A DNA stretch of 64,000 nucleotides from Castanea sativa (GCF_040712315.1 NC_134019.1:37353873-37417872), one strand, 5' to 3'. Shown: positions 23,346 through 34,799, numbered from the stretch's first letter. A program made the numbers and translations. Notes: generated by a model not told the origin, from the letters alone.

Positions 23346-24840
23346 CATATCGTATATCATAAAATAAACAAACTCTTTTTTGATAAACATAAACAAACAC
23401 TTAATAAAATACAAATATACATATAAAAAGTATATTTATTATAAATTTGAAACATATTCAACTAATGACTTTTTTTAGAATGAACTAATGACTAATTTTC
23501 TTCTAAAAAAGAAACTAGTAACTAATTTAATTTAATAATCACTTATGTAATAATATCTAATAAAACTAACTAAATAAATCAAATTAACATGTGTTTATAA
23601 TATCCAACTTCAAATTGATTAAACCCAAAAATGTAATATATAACATATGAACAAAATAATAATCTCTCTCTCATATGATTCATCATCTTGCCTAATCAAT
23701 TCCATCCATGTTAATGATATTATCATATTCATTATCTTGTAAAATTATTTCTTCATTGACATATTCTTCCTCTTCTTTAACATTTACTATCTCTTCTTGT
23801 TACTATTTTATTTTATATATTTTTCCTTGGCATTCTAGTTTCTTAGACTTGCAACAATAAATAACAAAAAAAAAATATTATATTATTTAATTCATCATTC
23901 ATAGTATTGAAAAAAAAAATTGCAAATATGAAAGTAAACTGCCAAATGTATAGTCCAAATTAGGGGGAAAATCCCCATGGATGTGTTATTTTATTGGACT
24001 CAATCAAGTAGTCCATTTTGGTCCACTTTGGTGTATTCAATCCATTTGGGTCAACTTCAGTCCACTTTGTCCAATTTGGTCCACTTCAATCCATTATGTC
24101 CAATTCGGTCCATTCAGTCTATTTCGGTTCACTTAGGTCAATTTCAATCCATTTTGGCCTACTTTAGTCCATTTGATCCACTTCAATCCTACTTGGTCTA
24201 ATTCAGTCCACAGATATCGCTTTCCTGTTCCTCCATGGACATAAACAGAATAAAATCCACCACTACTTGATGATACAGATTTTCTAACAACATTACAACA
24301 TCATATATCTTCTTCTCTGATTACCATTTAAGCCTTGCACAAGCCGAGCATGTTCTTTTGCAAGAGAGACATGATCTATCATAGTTAAGTTCCTTTACTA
24401 TTAGTTGATTTTGCTTTCTCTTATTACAGTCATCATCTCTGGATATGGCATCGATTCAAACTTTTTCAAAGATGCACCATTTTGAACACATATTAGAGTT
24501 CTTGGAGACTGTAGTTTTGGAATTGCTCATATTGGACAATCTTAACTCTTCATATTAATGCAAGATTCACCTTTGTGGATGTAAACTGTCATCAGTTAAA
24601 AAAAACTATGAATATCTCATTATTTGATCAATTATTATTCAGATTTTCTATTTCCAAATGGGTCTATTTTTTTTTTCCTTGAGTAAATATTTATATTTGT
24701 TCTAGATATTTATACTTCAATTTCTTACTCTCCACAAATGAACCCATGTTGTCTGCAAAAGACATGATATATCAAAGCCTAGTTCATGCATCAATGTATA
24801 TTTCTCTCCCATTGAGCTTCTTCCCTCTCAAGTTCCAAAC
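23346..24840. other. AT-rich spacer with a degenerate minisatellite
   Basis: No gene is seen. Bases 23996-24215 hold a degenerate array of GTCCA/TTTGGTCCACTT-type units, roughly 10-20 bp each. The short ORF at 23977-24201 only reflects this repeat. Confidence 0.6.
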
Positions 24841-24845
24841 CATAA

Positions 24846-25435
24846 TGTAAGGGCGAGTTTTGTGTCCTAAGCCCAAGAAGTGACTGGATTAGGGCCCAAA
24901 GAGCCCAACACAATGAATTTGTAGAGAGTGGGCTTAAAAACTATGCTTCAATGGATTGAGCAATGCGTACATTGGATTAAAGATAGTAAGAAAGCAAAGA
25001 AGATTAAGCTGTGTGCAAAGAAAATCCCTTTTCAGACTTTGCCGAGGAAAGTAGTTCTTGAATATATTTCTTCAAACTTGGTTACAATTTTAGTTCTTGG
25101 TTGCTATAGTGTCTTCCACCCTTTTTCAGATGATTCTCTTCCCTGGAGGATCTCTTACATTATATAGCCTCTTTCAGCTGATCTTGGCCTTCCACTTGTT
25201 GATCGTGTAGGACGCTATTCGAGTGCTTGTCCTATTAGGCACCTTCCCCATATCTTTTGTGAGTTACGGTAACCAAGACAACAATGTTCAGGAGTCTTTT
25301 CCACATAAACATGGCCATGTCTCGCCTCCCTGGCCTTGCCATCCAAGGATATGGCCTTCTCAGAACTATGCCGGCCTCCTCGACATCAGGTATGACACGT
25401 GGCATTATTACCATATTAAATTTATGTATCCTACA
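24846..25435 (-). repeat. 3' LTR of the complete Tat element
   Basis: On the minus strand it runs from TGTAGGATACATAAA at 25435 to CGCCCTTACA at 24846. It matches the 5' LTR over most of its length but lacks about 130 bp that are present at about 37250-37385 in the other copy. This explains the lengths of 590 and 723 bp. Confidence 0.9.
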
Positions 25436-25710
25436 ATAACCCCTCAAAACTCCATTTTTTCCCTCCTATTCGAGGAGAAAAGTGGGGTTTTGATCTTGAG
25501 TTATTGGCTCTACACGCTTCTTTGATTTCCCATGTGAGAATGTCACCTCGTATGTCCCATAACCGTTCATGACGCTTCGAAGTCCAAAACGTCTCATTAA
25601 ATGCTTCAGGTGGCGCCTTGTCTCCCACGTCTTATGGTAAGATGGAGATCCTATGACTGGGATTTCTCCTCGAAATTTAGGGCGGGGTAACTCCCTCCCA
25701 ATTCTGCCTC

Positions 25711-25718
25711 CTATATAA
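25711..25718 (+). promoter_or_regulatory. TATA box of the antisense gene
   Basis: CTATATAAGG stands 30-35 bases before CTCCCACTTTCC, a plausible start region. It is about 250 bases upstream of the first ATG of the antisense reading frame (25965). It lies just inside the 3' LTR and points away from it, opposite to gag-pol. Confidence 0.55.
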
Positions 25719-27429
25719 GGCGCCTGGGGGATTCATTTCTCCCACTTTCCAAATCCTTAATCTTTCAAGACTTTCCAAATCTTCAAATTCTCAAGAAGCT
25801 CCTGAAGTGACCCTTGCCTTTATATTCGTAAGTTCCTTTATTCTTTGGTTTCTCTTCTCCTCGGCCTTCTGTTTTCCATTTCTTTCTTCACAAAAATTTC
25901 TTTCCCTTCTCCTTAGTCTGCTTAGATGTGTAGGTTTACTCATTTAGTAGATACCCACGCAGGCATGGAGGGGTTTAGGGCCATGTATCATATTCCCCAG
26001 GGCGTCTCCTTGTGATATTGCCCTCCGGGTAGGTGGCATGCCCTCAGAAAGGAGGGAGAGGTCATTATTCCCATGATCGCCTTCATAAAAGGGGGAATGA
26101 GGTTTCCCATAAGTAGAGTGACTAGGGACTTACCGATGGCCCATAGACTCTGCCCTCACCAATGCGCGTCTAACTTGTTTAGAGTCTTAGGTAGCGTAGA
26201 TGCTTTTAACGAGCAAATGGGATTAGGCCTCACCTGGCATGACGTTGTCTAGATGTACGAGTGCCACCTGCTTACAGACTCTGGCTATTACCTTAATTCT
26301 AGGTCTTCTATCATTAAGCTTGTTCCGTGTCTCCCTAAATCAAACAAAGGCATGAAAGATGACTTTCCGATCGTCTCAGGTGAATGGCATGACGGTTATC
26401 ACTACCTAACCCAAGAGGGAGCACTAGGAGGGGTACCCTAGGTTTAGGTCTTTTAACACAGGGATTAGTGTCGTAGTTTATTTCCTTCTGAATGATGATT
26501 CGTTTTTCTAACTGTGGTTTTGCTTCTCAACTTCTTTTGCAGATAAAAGATACGTGGCTCCTAATCTTAATTTTGTTAACATTCCCGACCTCAACAGAGC
26601 GCTGAGATTAGAGGTGTTCATGAGCGAGGACAGGCAATTGAGAGCTATCCACCTCATCTTTGACTTCCAACCCCTGTCCGATAAGTTTAGGACTTGGGTA
26701 ATGCGATTAGAGCGGGTGATCCTTGGTTGGCTCGGATCAATGTTTCAACTCCTGGACTCCTAGCCCGAGATCTTATAGGTTGAGTAGCCCTCTCACCGTT
26801 CTCCCCGTGAAGAAGCAGTTCCAAGAGAAGAGACAGCTTCTTCGCGTCTGTCACTGAGTCAAAGATAGACCAGTTTTGGCTCGAGGAAGATGAAGAGGAG
26901 CAAGGGGAGCCTGTGATTCAGGTTTCGGATTCAGAAGATGAGCACGACAAGTCTTCGAGCTTTCGTGCTTCCAAACTCATCGTTACGCGTGTAGCTAGCA
27001 GCTTAGAAGAAGAAGAAATGCCGCTGGAAAGGAAGAGGGGTCTCCATGAACTCTTCACGAGCAGAGCTAATGGCCTGTTTGGAAGTTTAGAGAGGGAGGA
27101 GAGTAGAGGGGAGTAGAAGAGATGAGAGTAGTAGAGAGGAGAGTAGAGGGGAATTGTTATCCACCACCTTATTTGGATGATTTTAAAATTAGTAAGGGGG
27201 AAGAGAGTAATTAGCCCTTCCTCTTGTTTGGATGTTTTAAAAATTATGATGGAAAAGAGAGGAAATAATTTAAATAGACAAATTTTCCACTATTTGAAAA
27301 TAGACTTGCAACATAGAGCCCATTGAATGCCTTCTCTATCTAATTAATAAAGCAATTTTTTTTTTTTTGTCCCTTCACTGTTTGGATGCCAAGAAAAAAG
27401 AAAACTACATATGCCTTGTCCATCTAACA

Positions 27430-27684
27430 TCACTCTTTTTTTTTCTTCTTCAAACAACCCAGATACAAACCTCGACTCATCCCCACCTTCTTCAAACAAC
27501 CCAGATAAGCAGGTGTACCACAAAACGTGTGAAACAACTCATCTTGTCGAATCTGATCGGACACGGCACTGAGTTTGAAATCCGAAACTTTCAGATCTCC
27601 ATTATCGTCGAGTAAGAGATTCTCGGGTTTAAGGTCGCGGTGATAAACCCCACGCGAGTGGCAAAAAGTGACGGCCGAGATCAA
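27430..27684 (-). pseudogene. Captured CIPK/SnRK3-type protein kinase fragment
   Basis: The 84-codon minus-strand frame contains the kinase catalytic loop [21 protein letters not shown], then an activation segment ([23 protein letters not shown]) typical of CBL-interacting protein kinases. The DFG magnesium-binding motif reads DFK here. After CGTPAY the sequence turns into a short repeated LGCLKK peptide. Only about 60 residues of a roughly 430-residue kinase remain, with no ATP-binding loop and no NAF domain. It lies inside the Harbinger-like element, so it is most likely a captured exon and not a working gene. An expressed role as antisense or small RNA is possible but not shown. Confidence 0.8.
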
Positions 27685-27839
27685 TTGTTGGAAGTACTTG
27701 TGACGTCGTTGAGTGGGAAACAGAGAAAATCAACTTCAGATCGATGAGATTTTTTTTCTAGCTTTATCTATTTTCTCAGCAACCAAACGGGGGATGGGTG
27801 TACTAGATTTGTGAATTTTACTCTTTGTGATTGGATTGT

Positions 27840-27980
27840 TTTAGTTCCTATTCTTAGATTCTGAAAATTGATCGAAAACCCTAGCTGCTGATTCGGTGTT
27901 GGAGAGAGATTAGGGGCTTCTGGAGCGTGCTAAGATTGTCGAAGAGATTAAGAAGCTTGAAGAAAAGTTAGCTTCTTTTT
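27840..27980 (+). other. Possible second captured gene fragment
   Basis: The stretch has the look of a plant 5' leader (ATCGAAAACCCTAGCTGC at 27871). It is followed by an open stretch LERAKIVEEIKKLEEKL (about 27920-27970) that ends near a T-tract. I do not recognise the gene. It could be chance. Confidence 0.25.
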
Positions 27981-28775
27981 TTTTAATTTAATTTTAGATT
28001 TTGGTTTTATTGAATTTCGACATAATTTTCTTTTTCAGTGAGAGAATTCGGGAATGGAAAATAAAATTTTGAATTTTTTTGGATTTAATGATAAAAATTC
28101 GACCTTGACGAAAATTGAGCTTGTGTTTGATTGAATTTAATTTTAGATTCTGTTTATTTTGAATTTCAATTTAATTTTTTTAAAATAATCAAAGATTATA
28201 TATATAATCAGTTTGTAATTTTGTTAATTTAAAAAGGGTAAATTGGAAAATTCATTTGGTCAATGATTTATCTACTCTACTTTCCCTCCAAATCTCTCCA
28301 ATTTGGAGGAATTAAAAATGAGGGGTTAGAGGTAGTTGAAACCCCTCCAAACCCCTCCAAATTCCTCCCCCTCCTCCTTTAAAAAATTTCCAAACAAGGT
28401 AATTGAATTACTCTCCCTCCCTCTACTCTACTCACCCTCCTTTTTTTAACTTCCAAACAGGCCATAAGGGTTCGGTGCCTAAAGATGCCTCGGGCTCTGA
28501 GCTTCCTACCTTTCCTCCTCATCCTCCTCCTCCTTCAGTTTATCCCTTTGCGCCTACTAATCTAAAGAAGAGGAAAGAGAACAAGGAGGTGGCCGAGAAG
28601 GGGGAGTTGGCCCAGCACAATGAGGGGGTTCCCTCTATGATGTCCAAGACGACCAAGGGCAAGGTGCGCCCCATGAACTCAACGTGGAACCCTCAGCTAG
28701 AGCTGGATGGCACAGCAATACCCTTGAATTCCTTCATCAAGGAGTTCCAGACGGGGAACGCTCATTATGTTGTCG

Positions 28776-28829
28776 ACGCTCTAGATCAGCCCCTTCTGTT
28801 TCCAACGCTCTAGATCAGCCCCTTCTGTT
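28776..28829. repeat. 29-bp tandem duplication that shifts the antisense frame
   Basis: ACGCTCTAGATCAGCCCCTT... at 28776-28804 is repeated from 28805 (25 bases identical). Since 29 is not a multiple of three, the frame before it ends at a TAG two codons into the copy, and the frame continues in another phase (ALDQPLLLSKD). Confidence 0.9.
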
Positions 28830-30410
28830 GTCGAAGGACATGGCTGCTTTGAAGAATGTGAAGCAGCAAGATCTCTTCCTGTCCCTGAAAAGGGACTTGG
28901 CCTTAGTAAGTCTCTCTACACGCCTTACTAATTTCATGCTAGGTTATCTTTTTCTTGTTTGATAGAGCGTTCCTTTGTTGTTTTTGTGCAGGCCATCCAT
29001 GAGGTATTTACAGCTGAAAAGTGGGTGGAAGATGCCCAGAATGAGGCCAGGCTCTTGGATAACCTTTGCACAAAGACCACTAAGGCTTTGGGCATTGCCG
29101 AGCATAAGAATAAGGAGCTGGTTCTGATGCTGGCTGCTGCAAACAAGGACCAAAAAAGTGCCAAGGCTGGTCTCAAGACTGCTGAGGCGCAGGCTGAGGA
29201 GCAGTGTAAGAAACTCCATAATGTTGAAATAGAGTTGGCCACGGCCAAACAGGAGGTTGTGGCTCTGAAGGCAGAGCTGGGGAAGGCCAAGGAGGCTGCT
29301 CGGGTGGCTAAGGCAGTTGCTGATGCTTCAGAGCAAAAGTTTTATGAACTTGGGGTGTAGGAGACTGAAGCCCGCCTGACTGAGGAGTTGGCTGAGGTCT
29401 ACAGGGACTACTGCCAGGAGGTGTGGACCGAGGCGCTGAACCTGGCTGGAGTTCCTGCTGCCTCGAAATGAAGGAAGGCTGAAAACATTTACTACCCATC
29501 AGACCTTCAAGAAGCTCCTGCAGCACCTTTGGGCTCCAAAGCAGATACGGTTGCTGCAACAACTGCCCCTGAGCAACTTCTAAGTACCTAGGCCTCTCTT
29601 CCTCCTCCTGAGACCTCCGAAGGGCCTGGCAAGGCAGGTGACCAAAGCCAGGGGTGGAAAGGGACCAAGGGCGAGAAGGCTAAAGCTCTGCCAATGGCTA
29701 AGGGCCTAGAGGCTGACCTAGGCAAGGAAGCTACTCCTAAGAAAAAAAAGTTCGAGCCAGTCAAGCTTCAAGCCGTGGCCCAAGAGAAGAAGGCCAGCTC
29801 GGGCATGACTGCTGATCCTCCTGTCTCTCAGATAGCCTGCAAAAAAGAAAACCCTCTTCCAGCCAAGGCTTAGCTTAGGATTTTTCTCTTCTCTTTTTTT
29901 TTTTTTTTTTGTATTTATCTTTCGTTGTGTCAGTTTGCCACAGTTTATGATTTATCTTTTCTTTTGTTCAATGAAAAGACATTAACTTTTACTTTATGAA
30001 CTTTTGAATTTCCTACAATATTTGTCTCTGATTGGCTGTAGTTATTGTTTTGTCCTTTGCTGAAAGGTTAGATTGATGATGCTTCTAAGAGTGAACACCC
30101 ATACTTTAACAAAAGCTAATAGTAATGAATTGTTGTTAATTCAAATAAATTAAGCCCATGTAAACAGTGAGGAAAATAACTATGTGTTGGTACTAAAAAC
30201 TGCATAATTAACAGGAATGTCTATGTCCTTAGAGACAAGCAAAACACTTAGTAGAAAAATGGGGTGTTTGAGGTCTCTCATTTTAAGAGTACCTTATGAA
30301 TGTACCTTTAGAGTCTTTTGACCAAAACCCAGGGTGAGTCCTCATTTTTTCATGATGATTCATATGCCAATGTCCCATCCTTGGTGAAATTACGAAGTGT
30401 TATTTTATTC

Positions 30411-30975
30411 AAGGCATGTGGTCCGAGGGACCAGGCATGGCCGAGGTCCTGCTTGGTATTCTCATGATCAAAAAAATGTTAATTTACCCAAGGCATGTGG
30501 TCCAAGGAACCGGACATAGTCAATGTTTTGTTTAACATTTGAACAAATAATGAAGAGTATTAATTTACCCAAGGCATGTGGTCCAAGGAACCAAACATAA
30601 TCAAGGTTTTGTTTAACACTTAAAAAAATAACCAAGAATATTAATTTATGCAAGGTATGTGATCCGATGAGCCAGACATAACCAAAGTTCTGTTTAATAT
30701 TCAAGCAAGTAATAGAGAGTGTTAATTTACCCAAGGCATGTGGTCTGAGGAACCGGACATAACCAATGTTCTGTTTAATACTTAAGCAAATAATGAAGAA
30801 TATTAATTTACCTAAGGTATGTGGTCCGAGAAGCCAGACATGACCAATGTTCTATTTAATATTCAAACAAATAACCCAGAATATTAATTTACCCAAGGTA
30901 TGTGGTCCGAGGAGCCAGACATGACCAAGGCTCTGTTTAATATTCAAACAAGTAACCAAGATAACAAATAACTCT
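30411..30975. repeat. 81-bp tandem array in the Tat 3' region
   Basis: The unit begins AAGGCATGTGGTCCGAGG and recurs at 30411, 30490, 30571, 30652, 30733, 30814 and 30895. Spacing is 79 once, then exactly 81 five times. As 81 is divisible by three, one frame stays open over several units and gives a spurious 88-aa repeat ORF. Tandem repeats at this place are typical of Tat elements. Confidence 0.93.
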
Positions 30976-31036
30976 AACAAAAACATGGCAGAATTGCCTT
31001 TCATTAATAATAAAATCTTCGCAGGTTATTTACATT

Positions 31037-32240
31037 CTAGGGGCGTAGTACAACATTTTCGTCCAGATCTTCTAGGAAATATGCACCTATATCAACTACC
31101 GAGGTGATACGGTATAACTCTTCCCAATTGGGCCCTAACTTTCCCCATGCTGGGTTTTTTGCAGTACCCACAACTTTTCTCAATACTAGGTCCCCAGAGG
31201 TTAATGATCTTAACTTCACACTGGAGTCATACCCCTGTTTGAGTTTCTGCTAATAGTACACCAATTGAACCATGACATTTTCTCTTTATTCTTCAACTAA
31301 ATCTAGACTCTTTCTCAGTAGGTTGTCATTGCTGTCTGGAGTGAATAAGTTTGTCCTCAGCGTTGGGAATCTAGTCTCAAAAGGAATCACAACCTCTACC
31401 CCATAAGTTTTTGAAAAGGGTGTTTCCCTTGTGGACCCACGAGGGGTAGTCCAATACGTCCAAAGAACATGCGACAACTCTTCTACCCATTAACCCTTTG
31501 CATTATCCAACCTCTTCTTGAGTCCATTCACTATGACTTTATTGGCATTCTCGGCCTGTCCATTTCCTTGTGGATAAGTTGGAGTTGAGTACCTATTCTT
31601 GATCCCAAATTCGCAACAGTGCCTTTTAAAAGCTTTGCTATCAAACTGAAGTCCATTATTTAAGATGAGAGTGTGGAAAATCCCGAATCGAGTGACAATA
31701 TTCTTCCACACAAACCTCTTGGCATCTACGTCCCTAATATTTGCCAATGGCTCCACTTTACCTATTTGGTGAAGTAGTCAATGCCGACCAAAAACCATCT
31801 CCTATTCCCTATTGCTTTAAGGAAGGGCCCCACAATATCCAAGCCCTATTAAGCGAAAGACCAGGGACTAGACAGAGGCTTAAGCACACCCTCTAGCTGA
31901 TGAATGTTTGGAGCATATCTCTGGCATTGGTCACACTTCTTCACGTACTCTTATGCTTCCTTTTGCATATTTAGCCACCAATATTCTTGAGTGGGGGCCC
32001 TAGGAGACAACGACCTGCCTCTTATCTGGCTCCCACAAACCTACTCATGTAGCTCTTCTAAGAGCGGTTCTACTGTGTCAGGGTGGATGCATAGCAAATA
32101 TGGTCTAGAGAAAGAGCGCTTGTACAACTTTTGATCCTCAGACAACCAAAACCGAGGGGCTTTTCTCCACACCTTATTAACCTCCACCTTCTCCTCAGGC
32201 AGGATGTTGTCTTTAAGGAACAACATAATAGGATCCATTC
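31037..32240 (-). pseudogene. Integrase of the complete Tat element
   Basis: From right to left the minus strand shows the zinc-finger/linker region (32238-32041, LYKRSFSRPYLLCIH), the core with GLDIVGP (first catalytic Asp, about 31825), LNNGLQFDSKAF and GQAEN (Glu, 31756-31490), and the C-terminal GDLVLRK...GKLGPNWEELYRI part (31219-31037). The second catalytic Asp of the D-D-E triad, DNG in relatives, is NNG here. Upstream, relatives' Gln-Trp and Trp codons are TAA, TAG and TAG. These are G-to-A or C-to-T type losses. The enzyme would have joined the cDNA to the chromosome. Confidence 0.8.
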
Positions 32241-32337
32241 AACTAGGCCCTGCCCTAACCTAATGAATCTGAGCCTTCTCCCTCTTCAAATTAGTAGGTT
32301 TACACAAATCCTCGACTAGGATAACCCAATGTAAGCT

Positions 32338-33870
32338 CTACACCGAGGAGGTTGTAAGAGTGGCAAGAAAGTCAGCATGTGTGTTTCTGCTTCTAGGGAT
32401 TTGTTGTAAGGCGAAATACTTGAACCTTGATTGCAGGTGCTTAACTTGACTCAAATATCCTTGCATCCTCAAATCCCTGGCTTCCAATTCTCCATTCACC
32501 TGGCCAACGACCAACCTTGAATTTGAAAACACCTCTACTGTTCTTCCCCCCATTTTCTAGATCATATTCATCCTAAGTAGCAGAGCCTCATACTCGGCCT
32601 CATTGTTTGTGGACGAGAAGCCTAACCTCAAGGATTTCTCAATAGTGATCTTCTCAGGAGATACCACAACTAGCCCTACTCCAGATCCCCTTTGATTAGC
32701 TGCACCATCAACGTATACCCTCCAGGTTAGAGGTTCTTGCAAGGACACCATCCCAACAGATTTTTCATCCATGTTTTGCTTTTCCCCTTCCTCTTCCAGT
32801 GGAGATTCAGCAAACTCAGCTACCAAATCTGCGAGGACTTGGCCTTTAATAGAGATACGAGGCATATACTTGATATCAAAGGACCCTAGGATTGTCCCCC
32901 ATTTGGCAATCCTTCCCATGTAATCAGCTCTCTGAAGCAGGGATTGAAGAGGAAGTTGGGTTAGAACCACAACTGTGTGAACTTGGAAATAATGAGGGAG
33001 CTTACGTGTAGCATGCACCACGGCCAAAATGGCTTTCTCCAATGGTAGGTAACGAACCTCTGCTTCATGCAATGACTTACTCACATAATAAACTGATCTC
33101 TGCACTCCATTGTCAACTAGTATTAGCACTAAGCTCACTGCATGGGAGGTTACAGCAACGTAAGCAAACAAAACCTCCTCTTCATTATTTGTGGCCAAGA
33201 AGCCTAACCTCAAGGATTTCTCAATAGTGATCTTCTCAAGAGATACCACAACTAGCCCTACTCCAAATCCCCTTTGATTAGCTGCACCATCAACGTATAC
33301 CCTCCAGGTTAAAGGTTATTGTAAGGACACCATCCCAACTGATTTTTCATCCATGTTTTGCTTTTCCCCTTCCTCTTCCAATGGAGATTCAGCAAACTTA
33401 GCTACCAAATCTGCGGGGACCTAGCCTTTAACAGAGGTACGAGGCATAAACTTGATATCAAAGGACCCTAGGATTGTCCCTCATTTGGAAATCCTTCCCA
33501 TGTAATCAGCTCTTTGAAGCAGGGATTGAAGAGCAAGTTGGGTTAGAACCACAACTGTGCGAACTTGGAAATAATGAGGGAGCTTACGTGTAGCATGCAC
33601 CATGGCCAAAATGGCCTTCTCCAGTGGTAGGTAACGAATCTCTGCTTCATGCAATGTCTTGCTCACATAATAAACTGGTCTCTACACTCCATTGTCAACT
33701 CGTATCAGCACTAAGCTCATTGCATGGGAGGCTACAGCAACGTAAGCAAACAGAACCTCCTCTTCCTCGGGCCTGGACATAATAGGTGGCCAAGAAAGGT
33801 ATTCCTTCAGCTGCTGAAAGTCCAAGGCATACTCTTCGGTCCATTCAAATCCCTTCCATTTATGCAACAA
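32338..33870 (-). pseudogene. RNase H and archaeal-type RNase H, partly duplicated
   Basis: The RT-linked RNase H is seen in 33870-33481 (FAYVAVASHAMSLVL, RYLPLEKAILAMVHATRKLPHYF) and again in 33180-32880. The archaeal-type RNase H follows at 32730-32340 (WRVYVDGAANQRGSGVGLV, then STNNEAEYEALL, then SNSRLVVGQVNGE). This second RNase H is diagnostic for the Tat lineage. A 582-bp segment is present twice in tandem (about 32600-33180 and 33181-33760), so RNase H and the start of the archaeal domain are doubled. The junction reads ATNNEEEVLFAY, fusing the NEAE motif to the start of the other domain. Confidence 0.8.
32600..33762. repeat. 582-bp tandem duplication inside pol
   Basis: CCTAACCTCAAGGATTTCTC occurs at 32621 and 33203, and the sequence between matches the next 580 bases. 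By eye the copies differ at several percent of positions, so the duplication is old. Neighbouring Tat elements do not have it. Confidence 0.85.
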
Positions 33871-34756
33871 TCAAAAGAAAAGCTTACACATGTGTGCTAA
33901 TCGAGAGATGAATTGGTTTAGAGCAACAACCATCCTTGTCAACTTCTGGATTTCTTTAGGATTCCGAGGAGGTTGCAAATTGTTAATTGCCTTAATCTGA
34001 TCAAGGTTGACTTCAATTCCACGATGAGTGACCATGTAGCCCAGAAATTTATTAGAGCCAACACCAAAAGAATGCTTGGAAGCATTGAGGCGCAGTTTGT
34101 GCCTCCTCAATATTTCAAAAATATCTCTGAGGTCACCCACTTGCTCAGACATTGTCTTACTTTTCACCACCATATCATCTATATAAACCTCAAGATTTTT
34201 GCCTAGTTGTGGCTTGAACATCCTGGTCATCATCCTTTGGTAGGTAAACCTTGCATTCTTTAATTTTAAAAGGCATCACCTTGTAGTGGTAATTGCCAGT
34301 AGGAGTAACAAAATTTGTCTTCTCCTAATCATCCAAAGCTAATGGTATTTGGTGGTTCCCTTGAAAGACATCTAAAAAGCTCATTTGAGGATGGCCCACA
34401 GTTGCATCCATTACTTAGTCTATTCGAGGCATGGGGAAGGGGTCCTTTGGGCAAGCCTTATTCAAATCTGTGAAGTCCACACATACTCGCCACTTCCCGC
34501 TTTTCTTTTTCACCACCACTGTATTAGCCAACCACTCAGGGTAAAACACCTCTTTGATAGCCCCTGCCCACTTGAGCTTGGTCACTTCCTCTCTAACAGC
34601 ATCAGAATGCTCCTTAGATGAGCACCAAGGTGGTTGCTTTTTAGGGATGGCAGATGGATTGACGTTTAAGTGATAGCAAATGAAGTTTGGGTCCCACCTA
34701 AGGACTTTATAAGCGCCCCATGCAGACAGGTTGATGTTTTTCCTAAGAAATGCCAC
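33871..34756 (-). pseudogene. Reverse transcriptase of the complete Tat element
   Basis: The 34756-34415 segment has SGKWRVCVDFTDLNKACPKDPFPMPRID. The 34233-33871 segment has MMTRMFKPQLGK and the catalytic YIDDMVVKSK box, then FLGYMVTHRGIEVN and LTRMVVALNQFISRL. Between them a TAA replaces a Gln codon and a one- or two-base slip occurs near 34240-34255. Arrangement and motif spacing equal those of the left element. No intact protein is possible. Confidence 0.85.
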
Positions 34757-34799
34757 CAGCTCCTCCTTTTCCTGAGGGGGTAACTAGATTCCAACCCAG

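Larger units (their letters stand above)
27071..28464. mobile_element. Harbinger-like element carrying gene fragments (Pack-type)
   Basis: The ends TGGCCTGTTTGGAAG and CTTCCAAACAGGCCA are perfect 15-bp inverted repeats. The next about 40 bases (GGAGG/AGTAGAG-rich) are also imperfectly inverted. Both ends are flanked by TAA (27068-27070, 28465-28467), a PIF/Harbinger-type target. No transposase is encoded. The interior holds a protein kinase fragment (27684-27430, minus) and possibly a second gene piece near 27840-27980. Removing the element and one TAA leaves the host reading frame continuous, confirming an insertion. Confidence 0.8.
25965..29873 (+). pseudogene. Antisense gene of the Tat element (Transposase_28/PMD-like, coiled-coil)
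   Basis: Plus-strand exons can be followed from the ATG at 25965. The first part (25965-26440) has GGMRFPISRVTRD, CPHQCASNLFRVLG and DDFPIVSGEW, resembling the 'putative gypsy type transposon' family (Transposase_28). A second exon after an acceptor at about 26542 reads PNLNFVNIPDLNRAL. An acidic linker (26880-27070) follows. After the nested insertion come a Pro-rich linker (28464-28700) and, beyond an intron (about 28907-28991), an Ala/Lys/Glu-rich coiled coil (28992-29350). It ends with a basic tail and stop at 29871. Stops at about 26012, 29358, 29469 and 29588, a 29-bp duplication and the insertion disable it. Such antisense ORFs are known in Tat elements, but their function is unknown. 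Confidence 0.75.

Noticed and set aside
27430..27684. A functional protein kinase gene
   Set aside because: Only the catalytic and activation loop are present, DFG is altered and the piece lies within transposon ends.
28934..29290. 118-aa minus-strand ORF
   Set aside because: Antisense to the Ala/Lys/Glu-rich coiled-coil exon; its Ala/Ser-rich content follows from codon composition.
30468..30734. 88-aa minus-strand ORF
   Set aside because: It is a by-product of the 81-bp array; its three repeats equal the DNA period.
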